32,135 nt of DNA from CAZOGW01 sp964579415. Its GTDB lineage: Bacteria > Actinomycetota > Acidimicrobiia > Spongiisociales > UBA5794. Made by a program: the position numbers and the translations under genes. The notes beneath the pieces were generated by a model. That model was not told the DNA's origin and ran no database searches. It saw only the letters and a list, made by a program, of their open reading frames with translations. Of the stretch, positions 23,586 through 31,749 are shown piece after piece (position 1 is the first letter of the stretch; each line of letters begins with the position of its first letter). The stretch is taken from positions 1-32,135 of the forward strand of contig CAZOGW010000024.1 of assembly GCA_964579415.1 (NCBI GenBank), in the 5' to 3' direction.

Positions 23586-26163
23586 GCCCACCCTCCGCTT
23601 CGCCTCGGTCACCCGTGCCCGGGCTGTGGCGGCCCGTGCCCTCCCCGAGCGCCGGGGCTGGCTCGCCGCCGGAGTGGCGACCTGGCTGGGCTGCCTGGCC
23701 GGGTGGGGGACCAGGAGCTTCATTGCCGGAGCGGTGCTCATCCTGGTGGGGGCGGTGCTGGCGGCCCGGACCGGGAGGGCCGCCGCCCTGGTGGCCCTGG
23801 CCGCCGCCGGGAGCATCTCGGGAACAGCAGCCGTAGCCCGACTCGACGCCATGCTGGCGGTCCCGGTCACGTCCGGCAGGGCGGACGTGGAGGTGGTGGC
23901 GGCCACGGATCCGGTCGCCGCTCCCGAGGGGATGATGCTGCTCGCCACGGTCGAGGCGCCACCGGGCGGCCCCGCCCCTACCGGCACCCTGCTCAGGGTC
24001 ACCTTGGACGGTGCGGCGGCGGCGTCGGCAGGGGACCGCCTGCTCATCAGCGGCCACCTCGCCGACCGTCCCGGCCGTTACGGCCCCGACCGCTACCGGG
24101 CCACGCTCAGCGACGCCCGCATCCTCGACCGCGACCCGGCACATGGCCTGGTCTTCGCCACCGGGAACGCACTGCGACAGCTGGTGCTCCACCGGCTCGA
24201 CCCGCACCGGGACCGGCCCGAGGGAGCCCTCCTCGCCGGGTTCCTCGTCGGGGACACCTCGGGAATGTCCGGCGACGACCTCGACGACCTGCGCGCCGCC
24301 GGGTTGACGCACTACGTCGCCGTGTCCGGCTCCAACGTCGCCCTCTTCCTCGCCGCCTGGTTCCTCCTTGTCGGGCCCGTCGGACTCGGCCTGCGGCTGC
24401 GGGCGGTGAGCGGGCTGGCGGCGCTCGGCGTGTTCGTGGTGGCGACCAGGTGGGAGCCGTCGGTGGTACGCGCCGCCACGATGGCCGGCGTCGTCCTCGG
24501 CGGCACCGCCGCCGGCATACCCGTCGATGTGTGGCGGGCGTTGGGGGTCACCGTGACCGGCCTGCTGCTCGTGTCCGGGGACCTCGCAGTCGACGTGGGG
24601 TTCCAGCTCTCGGTACTGGCCACCCTCGGCGTGCTCGCCGGGATGCGGCTCGCCCCGCCCCGCCGGCCCAAGTGGCTGTGGTCGGTGATTGCTGCCTCGG
24701 TCGCCGCCCAGGTGGCGGTGATGCCGATCCTGCTGCTGTGGTTCGGGACCATCCCGCTGCTGAGCCCGGTTGCCAACGTGGTGGCGGCGCCGCTGGTCAC
24801 CGCCGCCACCGCCCTCGGTGGGGTGGGGGTCCTCACCGGCGTGGGCGCCGTGGCCGAGCCGGGCCTGGCGGCAGCCAGGGGAGTGCTCGCCGTCGCCCAC
24901 CTGGCGGGCGGGTGGCCCCAGCTCGACGCCTCCGGGGTGGCGGTGCTGGGGGTGTCGGTGGCGGCGTGGCGATCGCCCCGGCTGCGCCCGGTGATCGCCG
25001 GTGTGGCCTGCTTCGCCCTGGTGGCGACCATGTTGCCACCGCCGCCTCCCCGTCACGCCGGGCTGGTTTTCCTCGACGTCGGCCAGGGCGACGCCATCGC
25101 CGTCACCGACCCGTCGGGGGCGGTGGCGCTGGTCGACGGAGGCCGCCGACCCGACGTCCTCGAAGCGGCTCTGCGGCGTCAGGGAATCGGGGACATCGAC
25201 CTGCTGGTGATCACCCACGGCGACGCCGACCATGTCGGTGGCCTGGTGGGACTGGTCGAGCGGCGCCGAGTCCACGAGGTGTGGTACGCCCGGGGCCAGC
25301 GCCACGGTGAGATCATGACCGACGTCGTCTCCGCAGCCGCCGCGGCCGGTGTAGTGGTGCGTGAGGTCGGCCGTGGCGACGCCACCACACTCGGCACGGT
25401 GCGCCTCGACGTCCTCGGCCCCGCCCGCCGCTACGACGCCGACAACGACGGGTCGGTGGTGCTGTGGGTCGCCGCCGGCGGCGGGACGGCCCTCCTCACC
25501 GGCGACGTCGAGGCGGTGGCCCAGGCCGACCTGCCGGCGCTGCGCCCCGATGTGCTCCATGTCCCCCACCACGGATCAGCCACCACCGATCCGGGCTGGA
25601 TCGCCGCGACCGTGGGCGCCACCGCCGTCATCAGCGTCGGTCCCAACCCCTACGGGCATCCGGCGCCCGAGATCCTCGATGTGCTCGACGCCGGCGGCGC
25701 CACCGTGCTCACCACGGCGCTCCACGGGGATGTCACCGTGGATCTCTGTACCGGTTGCCGCGCCGCGGCGCCGGCGAGGGTCGGCGCGGTAGCGTGGCAC
25801 AGTCCTGACCCCTCAGCCCGAGCAGTCCATGCCCGTGATCCACGTCACCGATCCCGCAGACCCCCGCCTCGGCGACTACGCCGGCCTGCGCGACCCCCGC
25901 CACCGCAACCGGGTGGAGACGGCGCAGCCTCCCGGCTTCTTCGTCGCCGAGGGCGCCACCGTCGTGCGCCGCCTGCTCGACTCACCCCTGGCGGTGCGGT
26001 CGGTGGTGGTGACACCGGCGCGGGTCGGTGCGGTGGGCGGCGATGTCCCTCCCGGCGTCGAGGTGCTGGTGGTGCCCGGGGATGTCCTTGCCGAGGTGGC
26101 CGGCTTCGATGTGCACCGCGGCGTGCTGGCGGCGGCGGACCGGCCCCGACCTCCTTCCCTTGA
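23566..26163 (+). CDS. comEC: ComEC/Rec2 DNA-uptake channel; 3' end unclear
   Basis: A large polytopic membrane protein that carries single-stranded DNA into the cell. The N-terminal part has a hydrophobic lead and an OB-like domain, then the Competence core (GLTHYVAVSGSNVALFLAAW, AAQVAVMPILLLWFG), then a metallo-beta-lactamase domain with FLDVGQGDAIAV and ITHGDADHVGG near residue 548 and HVPHHGS near 665. Sense ends near residue 745 (about 25800), but the frame stays open for 335 nt into the next gene, yielding an Arg/Pro tail. In the -1 frame a TGA at 25806-25808 would end it naturally if one base is missing just upstream. I take the real product to be about 747 residues. ATG 23566 overlaps comEA. 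Confidence 0.8.
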   Translation: MPSPSPEPTLRFASVTRARAVAARALPERRGWLAAGVATWLGCLAGWGTRSFIAGAVLILVGAVLAARTGRAAALVALAAAGSISGTAAVARLDAMLAVPVTSGRADVEVVAATDPVAAPEGMMLLATVEAPPGGPAPTGTLLRVTLDGAAAASAGDRLLISGHLADRPGRYGPDRYRATLSDARILDRDPAHGLVFATGNALRQLVLHRLDPHRDRPEGALLAGFLVGDTSGMSGDDLDDLRAAGLTHYVAVSGSNVALFLAAWFLLVGPVGLGLRLRAVSGLAALGVFVVATRWEPSVVRAATMAGVVLGGTAAGIPVDVWRALGVTVTGLLLVSGDLAVDVGFQLSVLATLGVLAGMRLAPPRRPKWLWSVIAASVAAQVAVMPILLLWFGTIPLLSPVANVVAAPLVTAATALGGVGVLTGVGAVAEPGLAAARGVLAVAHLAGGWPQLDASGVAVLGVSVAAWRSPRLRPVIAGVACFALVATMLPPPPPRHAGLVFLDVGQGDAIAVTDPSGAVALVDGGRRPDVLEAALRRQGIGDIDLLVITHGDADHVGGLVGLVERRRVHEVWYARGQRHGEIMTDVVSAAAAAGVVVREVGRGDATTLGTVRLDVLGPARRYDADNDGSVVLWVAAGGGTALLTGDVEAVAQADLPALRPDVLHVPHHGSATTDPGWIAATVGATAVISVGPNPYGHPAPEILDVLDAGGATVLTTALHGDVTVDLCTGCRAAAPARVGAVAWHSPDPSARAVHARDPRHRSRRPPPRRLRRPARPPPPQPGGDGAASRLLRRRGRHRRAPPARLTPGGAVGGGDTGAGRCGGRRCPSRRRGAGGARGCPCRGGRLRCAPRRAGGGGPAPTSFP

Positions 26164-26626
26164 GGACGTGCTCGGCGACACCCGCCGGATCGCCGTGCTC
26201 GAAGGCGTCAACGACCACGAGAACATGGGCGCAATCCTGCGCTCGGCGGCGGCTCTGGGGATCGATGCCGCCGTTCTCGACCCCACCTGCTGCGATCCCT
26301 GGTACCGCCGCTCGGTGCGGGTCTCCATGGGCGGCGCCTTCGCACTGCCGCTGTGCCCGGTCGACGACTGGCCCGGCGCCCTCGACGCGATCCGCCGTCA
26401 CGGGTTCGCCCTGCTGGCGACCACCCCCAGCCCCAGCGCCGTCGACCTCGCGGAGGTCGCCTTCCCCGACCGCTGCGCCATCCTCCTCGGGGCCGAAGGC
26501 GCCGGCCTGTCCCGGGCTGCGCTCACCGCCGCCGACATCCACGTCCGCATTCCCATGTCTGCCGGCCTCGACTCCCTCAACGTCGCCCACGCCGCCGCCA
26601 TCACCTTCTGGGAGGCACGGGCGTAG
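25829..26626 (+). CDS. SpoU/TrmH-family RNA 2'-O-methyltransferase
   Basis: A 265-residue SPOUT methyltransferase. An N-terminal substrate-binding domain is followed by the SpoU blocks VLEGVNDHENMGAILRSAAA (motif 1), LLGAEGAGLS (motif 2) and IPMSAGLDSLNVAHAAAI (motif 3), which form the trefoil knot binding SAM. It methylates 2'-OH of an RNA nucleotide; whether rRNA or tRNA cannot be set here. ATG 25829 begins MPVIHVTDPADPRLGDYAGLRDP, typical of actinobacterial members. TAGCGT at about 25791 is a possible -10. The stop TAG overlaps the first unit of the next heptamer repeat. Confidence 0.88.
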   Translation: MPVIHVTDPADPRLGDYAGLRDPRHRNRVETAQPPGFFVAEGATVVRRLLDSPLAVRSVVVTPARVGAVGGDVPPGVEVLVVPGDVLAEVAGFDVHRGVLAAADRPRPPSLEDVLGDTRRIAVLEGVNDHENMGAILRSAAALGIDAAVLDPTCCDPWYRRSVRVSMGGAFALPLCPVDDWPGALDAIRRHGFALLATTPSPSAVDLAEVAFPDRCAILLGAEGAGLSRAALTAADIHVRIPMSAGLDSLNVAHAAAITFWEARA

Positions 26627-26666
26627 TACCAGGCACACGTAGTACGTAGTACATAGTACGTAGTAC
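26623..26666. repeat. Heptamer tandem repeat of GTAGTAC units
   Basis: One GTAGTAC at 26623-26629 (including the upstream gene's stop), then four contiguous units from 26639 to 26666, the third starting with A instead of G. It ends 11 bp before the TAGCCT box of holA. Confidence 0.9.
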
Positions 26667-26690
26667 GACCAAGTCGCTAGCCTCGGTCCC

Positions 26691-27686
26691 ATGAACCCTG
26701 TCGTCACCATCATCGGGCCCTCCGATCCGGGGCCCGGGGTGCGCCAGCTCATGCTGGAGGCGGCCCAGCAGGCGCTGGCGGCGCGGGAGATCGACGACGT
26801 CACCCGGGTCGACGTGCCCGGGAAGGGGAGCGGGGAGGACGTCGACGACGCCGGGGTGCGCAACCCGGTGGCGGTCGCCATCCCCGCCCTGCAAAGCGGC
26901 TCGCTGTTCGGGGACCGGTCGGCGCTCCTGCTGGTCGACGCCGATCAGCTCCTCAAGGCCGAAGCCACCGTTCTCGCCGAGATCGTCGCCTCGCTGACCC
27001 CTGATTCGCCCGTCGCTGCGGTCATCGTCTCCTCCGGCGCCATTCCCGCCCCCCTCGGGTCGGCGCTGGCGAAGACGGCGGAGCGGGTCGGCATCGACAA
27101 GATGGACGAGCGCAAGGCTGGGACCTGGCTCGCCGCCGAGGCCCGGGAGCGGCACCTCAAGATCCCCGGCGCCGCCGCAGCCGCGCTGATCCAGCGGTTC
27201 GGATCCGATGTCGGCGCCCTGGGCCAGGCACTCGACCAGCTGGCGTCGTCCGGCGAGCCGATCACTGCCGAGGGGGTGATGGAGAGGTTCCGCAACCGGC
27301 CCGACGAGCCGATGTGGCACTTTTCGGACGCCGTCGCCTCCGGCGACTCCGGTGAGGCGCTGCGCCGGCTCGCCGACCTCCTCCAGCACGGGCACCCGCT
27401 CCAGGTGACCGCCTTCCTCCAGACCAACCTGCGCCGCCGCTGCCTGGCCGCCGCCGCCCCCGACTACGAGACATTCGTGGAGAGGGACGGGGGCAGGCCC
27501 AACTACGCCATGAAGAAGGTGTGGGACCAGCGCCACCGCACCAGGGCGGACTACCTGCACCGCTCCCTCAACGCCATAGCCCGCGCCGACATCCACCTGA
27601 AGACGACACCCGAGGCGACGCACCGCGTCACCATGGAACGGCTCACCGTGGCGCTGTGCCTGTGGTCGGGAGGGCGCCGCCGGTAG
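26691..27686 (+). CDS. holA: DNA polymerase III delta subunit
   Basis: A 331-residue HolA. Delta opens the beta sliding clamp as part of the clamp loader. Visible family features are SGSLFGDRSALLLVDADQL, the DERKAGTWLAAEARERHLKI segment, AALIQRFGSDVGALGQALDQLA and DAVASGDSGEALRRLADLLQHGHPLQV. ATG 26691 has a TAGCCT box (26678-26683) ending 7 nt upstream, suggesting a leaderless message; the -35 region would fall within the heptamer array. It is convergent with greA, with only 7 bp between stops. Confidence 0.9.
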   Translation: MNPVVTIIGPSDPGPGVRQLMLEAAQQALAAREIDDVTRVDVPGKGSGEDVDDAGVRNPVAVAIPALQSGSLFGDRSALLLVDADQLLKAEATVLAEIVASLTPDSPVAAVIVSSGAIPAPLGSALAKTAERVGIDKMDERKAGTWLAAEARERHLKIPGAAAAALIQRFGSDVGALGQALDQLASSGEPITAEGVMERFRNRPDEPMWHFSDAVASGDSGEALRRLADLLQHGHPLQVTAFLQTNLRRRCLAAAAPDYETFVERDGGRPNYAMKKVWDQRHRTRADYLHRSLNAIARADIHLKTTPEATHRVTMERLTVALCLWSGGRRR

Positions 27687-27693
27687 GGGCGGA

Positions 27694-28170
27694 TCAGCCC
27701 TCGTAGACCCTGACGGCCTTGACCGTGTAGGTGAAGGTGCCGCCGGGGGCTTCGTAGGTGACCTCGTCGCCGGGCCGGGTGCCGAGTAGTGCGGTACCCA
27801 GCGGGCTGTCGGGGGAGGCGAGGAGGAGCCCGGCGACCTTGTTCTCGTTGCCGGCGACGAGGAAGTCCATCTCGTCACCATCCTCGTCGACGACGGTGAC
27901 GACGGTACCGATGTCGACCGCTCCGTCGTCGTTCGCCTCCCGCACCACCGCCGTCTCCAGCAGGTGGCGCACCTGGCGGATGCGGGCCTCCATCATGCCC
28001 TGGTCGTCCTTGGCGACGTCGTACTCGGCGTTTTCCCGCAGGTCGCCGTGGGAGCGAGCCTCGGCGATGCGCTGCTCGATCTCGTCACGGCCGGCGGTGG
28101 TGAGGTGCTCCAGTTCCGCCTGGAGCTTCTCGTACGCCGAAGGCGTCAGCCATGTGGTGGGATCGGTCAT
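27694..28170 (-). CDS. greA: Transcription elongation factor GreA
   Basis: A 158-residue GreA. It binds the secondary channel of RNA polymerase and stimulates cleavage of backtracked transcripts. The N-terminal coiled coil contains the signature EARSHGDLRENAEYDVAKDDQ region with the acidic tip (D and E residues near 41-45), and the C-terminal FKBP-like domain ends GGTFTYTVKAVRVYE. It starts 17 bp after the rpsT stop on the same strand and has no TAnnnT box of its own, so it is probably co-transcribed with rpsT. Confidence 0.93.
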   Translation of the reverse strand: MTDPTTWLTPSAYEKLQAELEHLTTAGRDEIEQRIAEARSHGDLRENAEYDVAKDDQGMMEARIRQVRHLLETAVVREANDDGAVDIGTVVTVVDEDGDEMDFLVAGNENKVAGLLLASPDSPLGTALLGTRPGDEVTYEAPGGTFTYTVKAVRVYEG

Positions 28171-28187
28171 GACCGAGGGGATCCAGG

Positions 28188-28454
28188 TCAGCCGAGGAGG
28201 CCGTTGACCTGCTTGGTGAGGCGGGCCTTGCGGCGAGCCGCCGTGTTCTTGTGGATCAGGCCCTTGGTGGCGGCCATGTCGATGCGCTTGTGGGCGACCC
28301 GCAACGCATTGCCGGCCGCATCGGCGTCACCGGACTCGGCGGCGGTGATGGCCGACTTGGTACGCGTCTTCAGCTCGGAACGGAGCGCCTTGTTGCGGTC
28401 GTGGCGCACGGTGTTCTGGCGGTTGCGCTTGATCTGGGACTTGATGTTGGCCAT
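28188..28454 (-). CDS. rpsT: 30S ribosomal protein S20
   Basis: An 88-residue S20, highly basic, starting MANIKSQIKRNRQNTVRH and ending with the typical KGLIHKNTAARRKARL segment. It binds 16S rRNA at the bottom of the 30S body. A GAGG lies about 12 nt before ATG 28454. TATTCT (28492-28497 on the minus strand, preceded by TGC) is a good extended -10 box giving a ~31-nt leader. It is divergent from lepA across 117 bp. Frame-open sequence upstream overlaps lepA and is rejected. Confidence 0.95.
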   Translation of the reverse strand: MANIKSQIKRNRQNTVRHDRNKALRSELKTRTKSAITAAESGDADAAGNALRVAHKRIDMAATKGLIHKNTAARRKARLTKQVNGLLG

Positions 28455-28571
28455 TGCGAACGAGAACCTCTGAGGTGCGGGAACGGCAGGAAGAATAGCA
28501 CAGCAGGGAACGGGAGAGGAGTCTCCGCTCCTGCCCGGCGGTACAATGCCGCCCTCTCTCCTGGGGACCGA
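28455..28571. promoter_or_regulatory. Divergent promoter region rpsT / lepA
   Basis: For rpsT, TGCTATTCT on the minus strand (28492-28500). For lepA, TACAAT at 28542-28547, about 25 bp before its TTG start, plus TGGGGAC as a weak ribosome binding site. No clear -35 boxes are seen. Confidence 0.5.
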
Positions 28572-30371
28572 TTGACCGATCCTGCGCGCATTCGCAACTT
28601 CTCCATCATCGCCCACATCGACCACGGCAAGTCGACGCTGGCCGACCGCCTCATCCAGCGCACCGGCACGGTGTCCGACCGCGACATGCGGAACCAGGTG
28701 CTCGACACCATGGACCTGGAGCGCGAGCGCGGCATCACCATCAAGGCCAACACGGTGCGGTTGGTGCACCGCAAGGACGGCGTCGACTACATCCTCAACC
28801 TCATCGACACTCCCGGCCACGTCGACTTTTCCTATGAGGTGTCCCGGTCGCTGGCGGCCTGCGAGGGCGCCCTCCTGCTGGTCGACGCCGCCCAGGGGAT
28901 CGAGGCGCAGACCCTGGCCAACCTCTACCTGGCCATCGAGAGCGGCCTCGAGATCGTCCCCGTCCTCAACAAGATCGACCTTCCCGCCGCCGAGCCGGAT
29001 CGGGTGGCGGCGGAGATAGCCGGCATCATCGGCGGCGACGCGGAGGACATCCTCAGGGTGTCGGCCAAGACCGGCGTCGGAGTCGCCGAACTGCTCGATT
29101 CCCTCGTCGAGCACCTGCCCCCACCCCGAGGTGAGGCGGGCGGCCCGCTACGGGCGCTGGTGTTCGACAGCTTCTACGACACCTATCGCGGCGTGGTGTG
29201 CCACATCCGCGTCGTCGACGGGGCCCTGTCCACCAGGGACGACATCCGCTTCATGGCGACCGGTGAGGAGGTGGAGGCCGACGAGATCGGCATCCTCACC
29301 CCCGGCCACAGCCCGATGGCGTCCCTCGCCGTCGGTGAGGTGGGCTACCTCATCACCGGGATCAAGGAGATCGACCTGATCCGCGTCGGCGACACGGTGA
29401 CCCACGCCGACAACGTCGCCCTCACCGCCCTGGCCGGCTATGACGAGCCGAAGCCGATGGTGTTCTCCGGGCTGTTCCCCACCGACGGCGACGACTTCGA
29501 GGACCTGCGCGACGCCCTCGACAAGTTATGCCTCAACGACTCGTCGCTGGTGTACCAGCCGGAGACGTCGCGCGCCCTCGGCTTCGGGTTCCGTTGCGGG
29601 TTCCTCGGGCTGCTCCACATGGAGATCGTGCGGGAGCGCCTGGAGCGGGAGTACGGGCTCGACCTGGTCGCCACCGCCCCCTCCGTGGAGTACCGGGCCA
29701 CCCTCACCGACGGCTCGGATGTGGTGGTGCGTTCCCCCCAGGACATGCCCGATCCCGGAGTCCTGGCCCGTATCGACGAGCCGTTCGTCAAGGTGATGAT
29801 CATCACCCCTGCCGAGTACGTCGGCACCATCATGGAACTGGTGCAGCAGCGCCGCGGCGGCATGGGGGAGATGACCTACCTCACCTCGGACCGGGTCGAG
29901 ATGCACTACCGGATACCCCTCGCCGAGATCGTGTTCGACTTCTTCGACGCCCTCAAGTCCCGCACCCGCGGCTACGCCTCGCTCGACTACGAGCCCGGCG
30001 GCTACTCGCCGTCAGAGTTGGTCAAGGTGGAGATCTTGCTCAACTCGATGCCGGTCGACGCCTTCTCCACCATCGTCCACAAGGACAAGGCGTACACCTA
30101 CGGGCGGGCCATGGTCGACCGGCTGCGGGAGCTGATCCCGCGCCAGATGTTCGACGTTCCCGTTCAGGCTGCGGTGGGGAGCCGCATCATCTCCCGGGAG
30201 ACCATCAAAGCCCGCCGTAAGGACGTCACCGCAAAGTGTTACGGCGGGGATATCACCCGCAAGCGCAAGCTCCTCGAGAAGCAGAAGGAGGGCAAGAAGC
30301 GCATGAAGATGGTGGGCTCGGTCGAAGTACCGCAGGAAGCGTTTATCTCGGCGCTACGCATCGACACATGA
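28572..30371 (+). CDS. lepA: Elongation factor 4 (LepA)
   Basis: A 599-residue translational GTPase that acts on stalled or maturing ribosomes. G1 AHIDHGKST is at 14-22, G2 RGIT follows, G3 DTPGH and G4 NKID are present, and the LepA-specific C-terminal domain ends KEGKKRMKMVGSVEVPQEAF. The start is TTG 28572 (TTG ACC GAT CCT), giving the normal N-terminus TDPARIRNFSIIAH; no ATG or GTG fits as well. Its stop overlaps an ATG (30368) that could begin hemW. Confidence 0.96.
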   Translation: MTDPARIRNFSIIAHIDHGKSTLADRLIQRTGTVSDRDMRNQVLDTMDLERERGITIKANTVRLVHRKDGVDYILNLIDTPGHVDFSYEVSRSLAACEGALLLVDAAQGIEAQTLANLYLAIESGLEIVPVLNKIDLPAAEPDRVAAEIAGIIGGDAEDILRVSAKTGVGVAELLDSLVEHLPPPRGEAGGPLRALVFDSFYDTYRGVVCHIRVVDGALSTRDDIRFMATGEEVEADEIGILTPGHSPMASLAVGEVGYLITGIKEIDLIRVGDTVTHADNVALTALAGYDEPKPMVFSGLFPTDGDDFEDLRDALDKLCLNDSSLVYQPETSRALGFGFRCGFLGLLHMEIVRERLEREYGLDLVATAPSVEYRATLTDGSDVVVRSPQDMPDPGVLARIDEPFVKVMIITPAEYVGTIMELVQQRRGGMGEMTYLTSDRVEMHYRIPLAEIVFDFFDALKSRTRGYASLDYEPGGYSPSELVKVEILLNSMPVDAFSTIVHKDKAYTYGRAMVDRLRELIPRQMFDVPVQAAVGSRIISRETIKARRKDVTAKCYGGDITRKRKLLEKQKEGKKRMKMVGSVEVPQEAFISALRIDT

Positions 30372-30377
30372 GCCGGG

Positions 30378-30405
30378 ATACCAGGTACCGAGTACCAAGT
30401 ACCCC
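30378..30405. repeat. Heptamer repeat of (G/A)TACCnn units
   Basis: Four 7-bp units in register: ATACCAG, GTACCGA, GTACCAA and GTACCCC. It lies just after the lepA stop and before the conserved start of hemW. Member of the same family as the arrays at 22884, 26639 and 31611. Confidence 0.85.
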
Positions 30406-30451
30406 TGGCTCCGGTTCGCCGTCGGATCAGAACGCACCGGCCCCGGACGAC

Positions 30452-31594
30452 ATGGATCTGGCGGATGCGGCGGGGGGGTGGCGGTCGGCTTATGTGCATG
30501 TGCCGTTCTGCCGGAGGCGTTGCCCGTACTGTGACTTTGCGGTGGTGGCCGGGGATGAGGCTCTGCGGCTGGGGGTGGAGGATCCGGTCGAGCGGTATGT
30601 CGACGCCGTGGTGGCGGAGATCGGGATGGAGCCGGAGTGGAGGAGCCTCGACTGCATCAACTTCGGCGGAGGGACGCCGTCCACGATGGGGGAGGGGCAG
30701 CTGGGCCGCATCCTGGCGGCGCTGCGGGAGCGGTTCGGCGTAGCCCCCGATGCCGAGGTGTCGCTGGAGGCGAACCCGGAGGACTGGAGCGAGGCCGCCG
30801 GCGAGGCTTGGCGCCGGGCAGGCGTCACCCGGGTGTCGTGGGGGGTGCAGAGCTTCGATCCTGTCGTGCTGGCGTCGCTGGGAAGGGTGCACACGCCGGC
30901 CCAGGCCGCCGCCGCGGTGGCCGGTTCCATCTCCGCCGGGTTCGGCGTCTCGCTCGACCTGATCTACGGCGACCCGCATGAGACGGCCTCCTCGTGGTGG
31001 GGCACCGTGGCCGCCGCCCTCGCCCTGGAGCCATACCACCTCTCCGCCTACAGCCTCACAGTGGAGCGGGGCACCGAGCTGTCACGTCGGGTCGCCGCCG
31101 GCGCCCCCCAGCCGGACCCCGACATCCAGGCCGACCGCTTCGAGCACCTTGCCGCAGTTGCCGGCACCGCCGGGCTGGTGCAGTACGAGGTGTCCAACTT
31201 CGCCCGGCCCGGTCACGTCGCCCGTTACAACCTCTCCACCTGGGGCCAGGGGGAGTACGTCGCCTTCGGGCTGGGCGCCCACGGCCACCGCGACGGCGTG
31301 CGCCGCCGCAACCTGCGCCGCCTCGACCGCTACCTGGAGGCGGTCGAGGCCGGGCGCCGTCCCGCCGCCGGCGAGGAGAGCCTCGGGGCCCTGGACCGGG
31401 AGCGCGAGCGTCTCATCCTCGGCCTCCGCCGCCGCGCCGGCGTCACCCCCGGCCCTCTCGGCCACCGCCTGACGGCGTCCCCGGACGGCCGACGCCTCAT
31501 CGAAGCCGGCATCCTCAGCGTGAGAGAAGATCGCCTGGTGGTAACGAAACCTCTCCTCACCGACGCAGTGAGCCGGGCCATCTTGGAAGTCTGA
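30452..31594 (+). CDS. hemW: Heme chaperone HemW (radical SAM)
   Basis: A 380-residue radical SAM protein of the HemW (formerly HemN-like) family, which hands heme to client proteins. The cluster motif CRRRCPYC is at C20, C24 and C27 within YVHVPFCRRRCPYCDF; the SAM-binding FGGGTPS is near 69-75. VSWGVQSFDP and SNFARPG are further family blocks. It has CRRRCPYC-D-F rather than the CxxxCxxCxC of coproporphyrinogen dehydrogenases. Start: ATG 30452 gives the normal short N-terminus. ATG 30368, overlapping the lepA stop as ATGA, is also in frame but its extra 28 residues would be encoded by the heptamer repeat, so it is less likely. Confidence 0.9.
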   Translation: MDLADAAGGWRSAYVHVPFCRRRCPYCDFAVVAGDEALRLGVEDPVERYVDAVVAEIGMEPEWRSLDCINFGGGTPSTMGEGQLGRILAALRERFGVAPDAEVSLEANPEDWSEAAGEAWRRAGVTRVSWGVQSFDPVVLASLGRVHTPAQAAAAVAGSISAGFGVSLDLIYGDPHETASSWWGTVAAALALEPYHLSAYSLTVERGTELSRRVAAGAPQPDPDIQADRFEHLAAVAGTAGLVQYEVSNFARPGHVARYNLSTWGQGEYVAFGLGAHGHRDGVRRRNLRRLDRYLEAVEAGRRPAAGEESLGALDRERERLILGLRRRAGVTPGPLGHRLTASPDGRRLIEAGILSVREDRLVVTKPLLTDAVSRAILEV

Positions 31595-31610
31595 GCGCAT
31601 CTCGCGTTGG

Positions 31611-31667
31611 GGGGGTACTTGGTACTTGGTATCCGCGACTACCAAGTAACAAGTACCAAGTACCCCC
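31611..31667. repeat. Inverted heptamer repeat / hairpin after hemW
   Basis: The left arm is GGGGGTA followed by two CTTGGTA units (31611-31631). The right arm is TACCAAG, TAACAAG, TACCAAG, TACCCCC (31640-31667). Left and right are reverse complements except for one extra unit on the right, so it can form a long hairpin and may end hemW transcription. Confidence 0.88.
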
Positions 31668-31713
31668 GGTCCCTTCGCCAGAGCGCACCCCTGTACCACC
31701 CTGCCCCCACCTC

Positions 31714-31740
31714 TTATCACTCGCGCCCACCGAGTGCTAA
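31714..31740 (+). promoter_or_regulatory. CIRCE operator before hrcA
   Basis: TTATCACTC-N9-GAGTGCTAA matches the CIRCE consensus TTAGCACTC-N9-GAGTGCTAA with one mismatch (T for G at position 4 of the left arm). CIRCE is the binding site of the HrcA repressor. Its right end overlaps a TAAATT -10 box (31738-31743) that ends 6 nt before the hrcA ATG, so bound repressor would block the promoter directly. Confidence 0.92.
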
Positions 31741-31749
31741 ATTACGGCC

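Noticed and set aside
23500..25572. 690-codon minus-strand frame opposite comEC
   Set aside because: Composition (Gly/His/Gln/Arg-rich) is that of an antisense shadow in GC-rich DNA; no domain is recognisable, and the plus strand encodes clear ComEC.
30368..30451. hemW start at ATG 30368 overlapping the lepA stop
   Set aside because: The overlap looks attractive for coupling, but the added 28 residues would be encoded by the heptamer repeat and are not expected before the conserved YVHVPFC segment. Kept as an alternative only.
22884..31667. CRISPR array or integron attC sites from the GTAC repeats
   Set aside because: Units are 7 bp with no spacers, and there are no cas or integrase genes.
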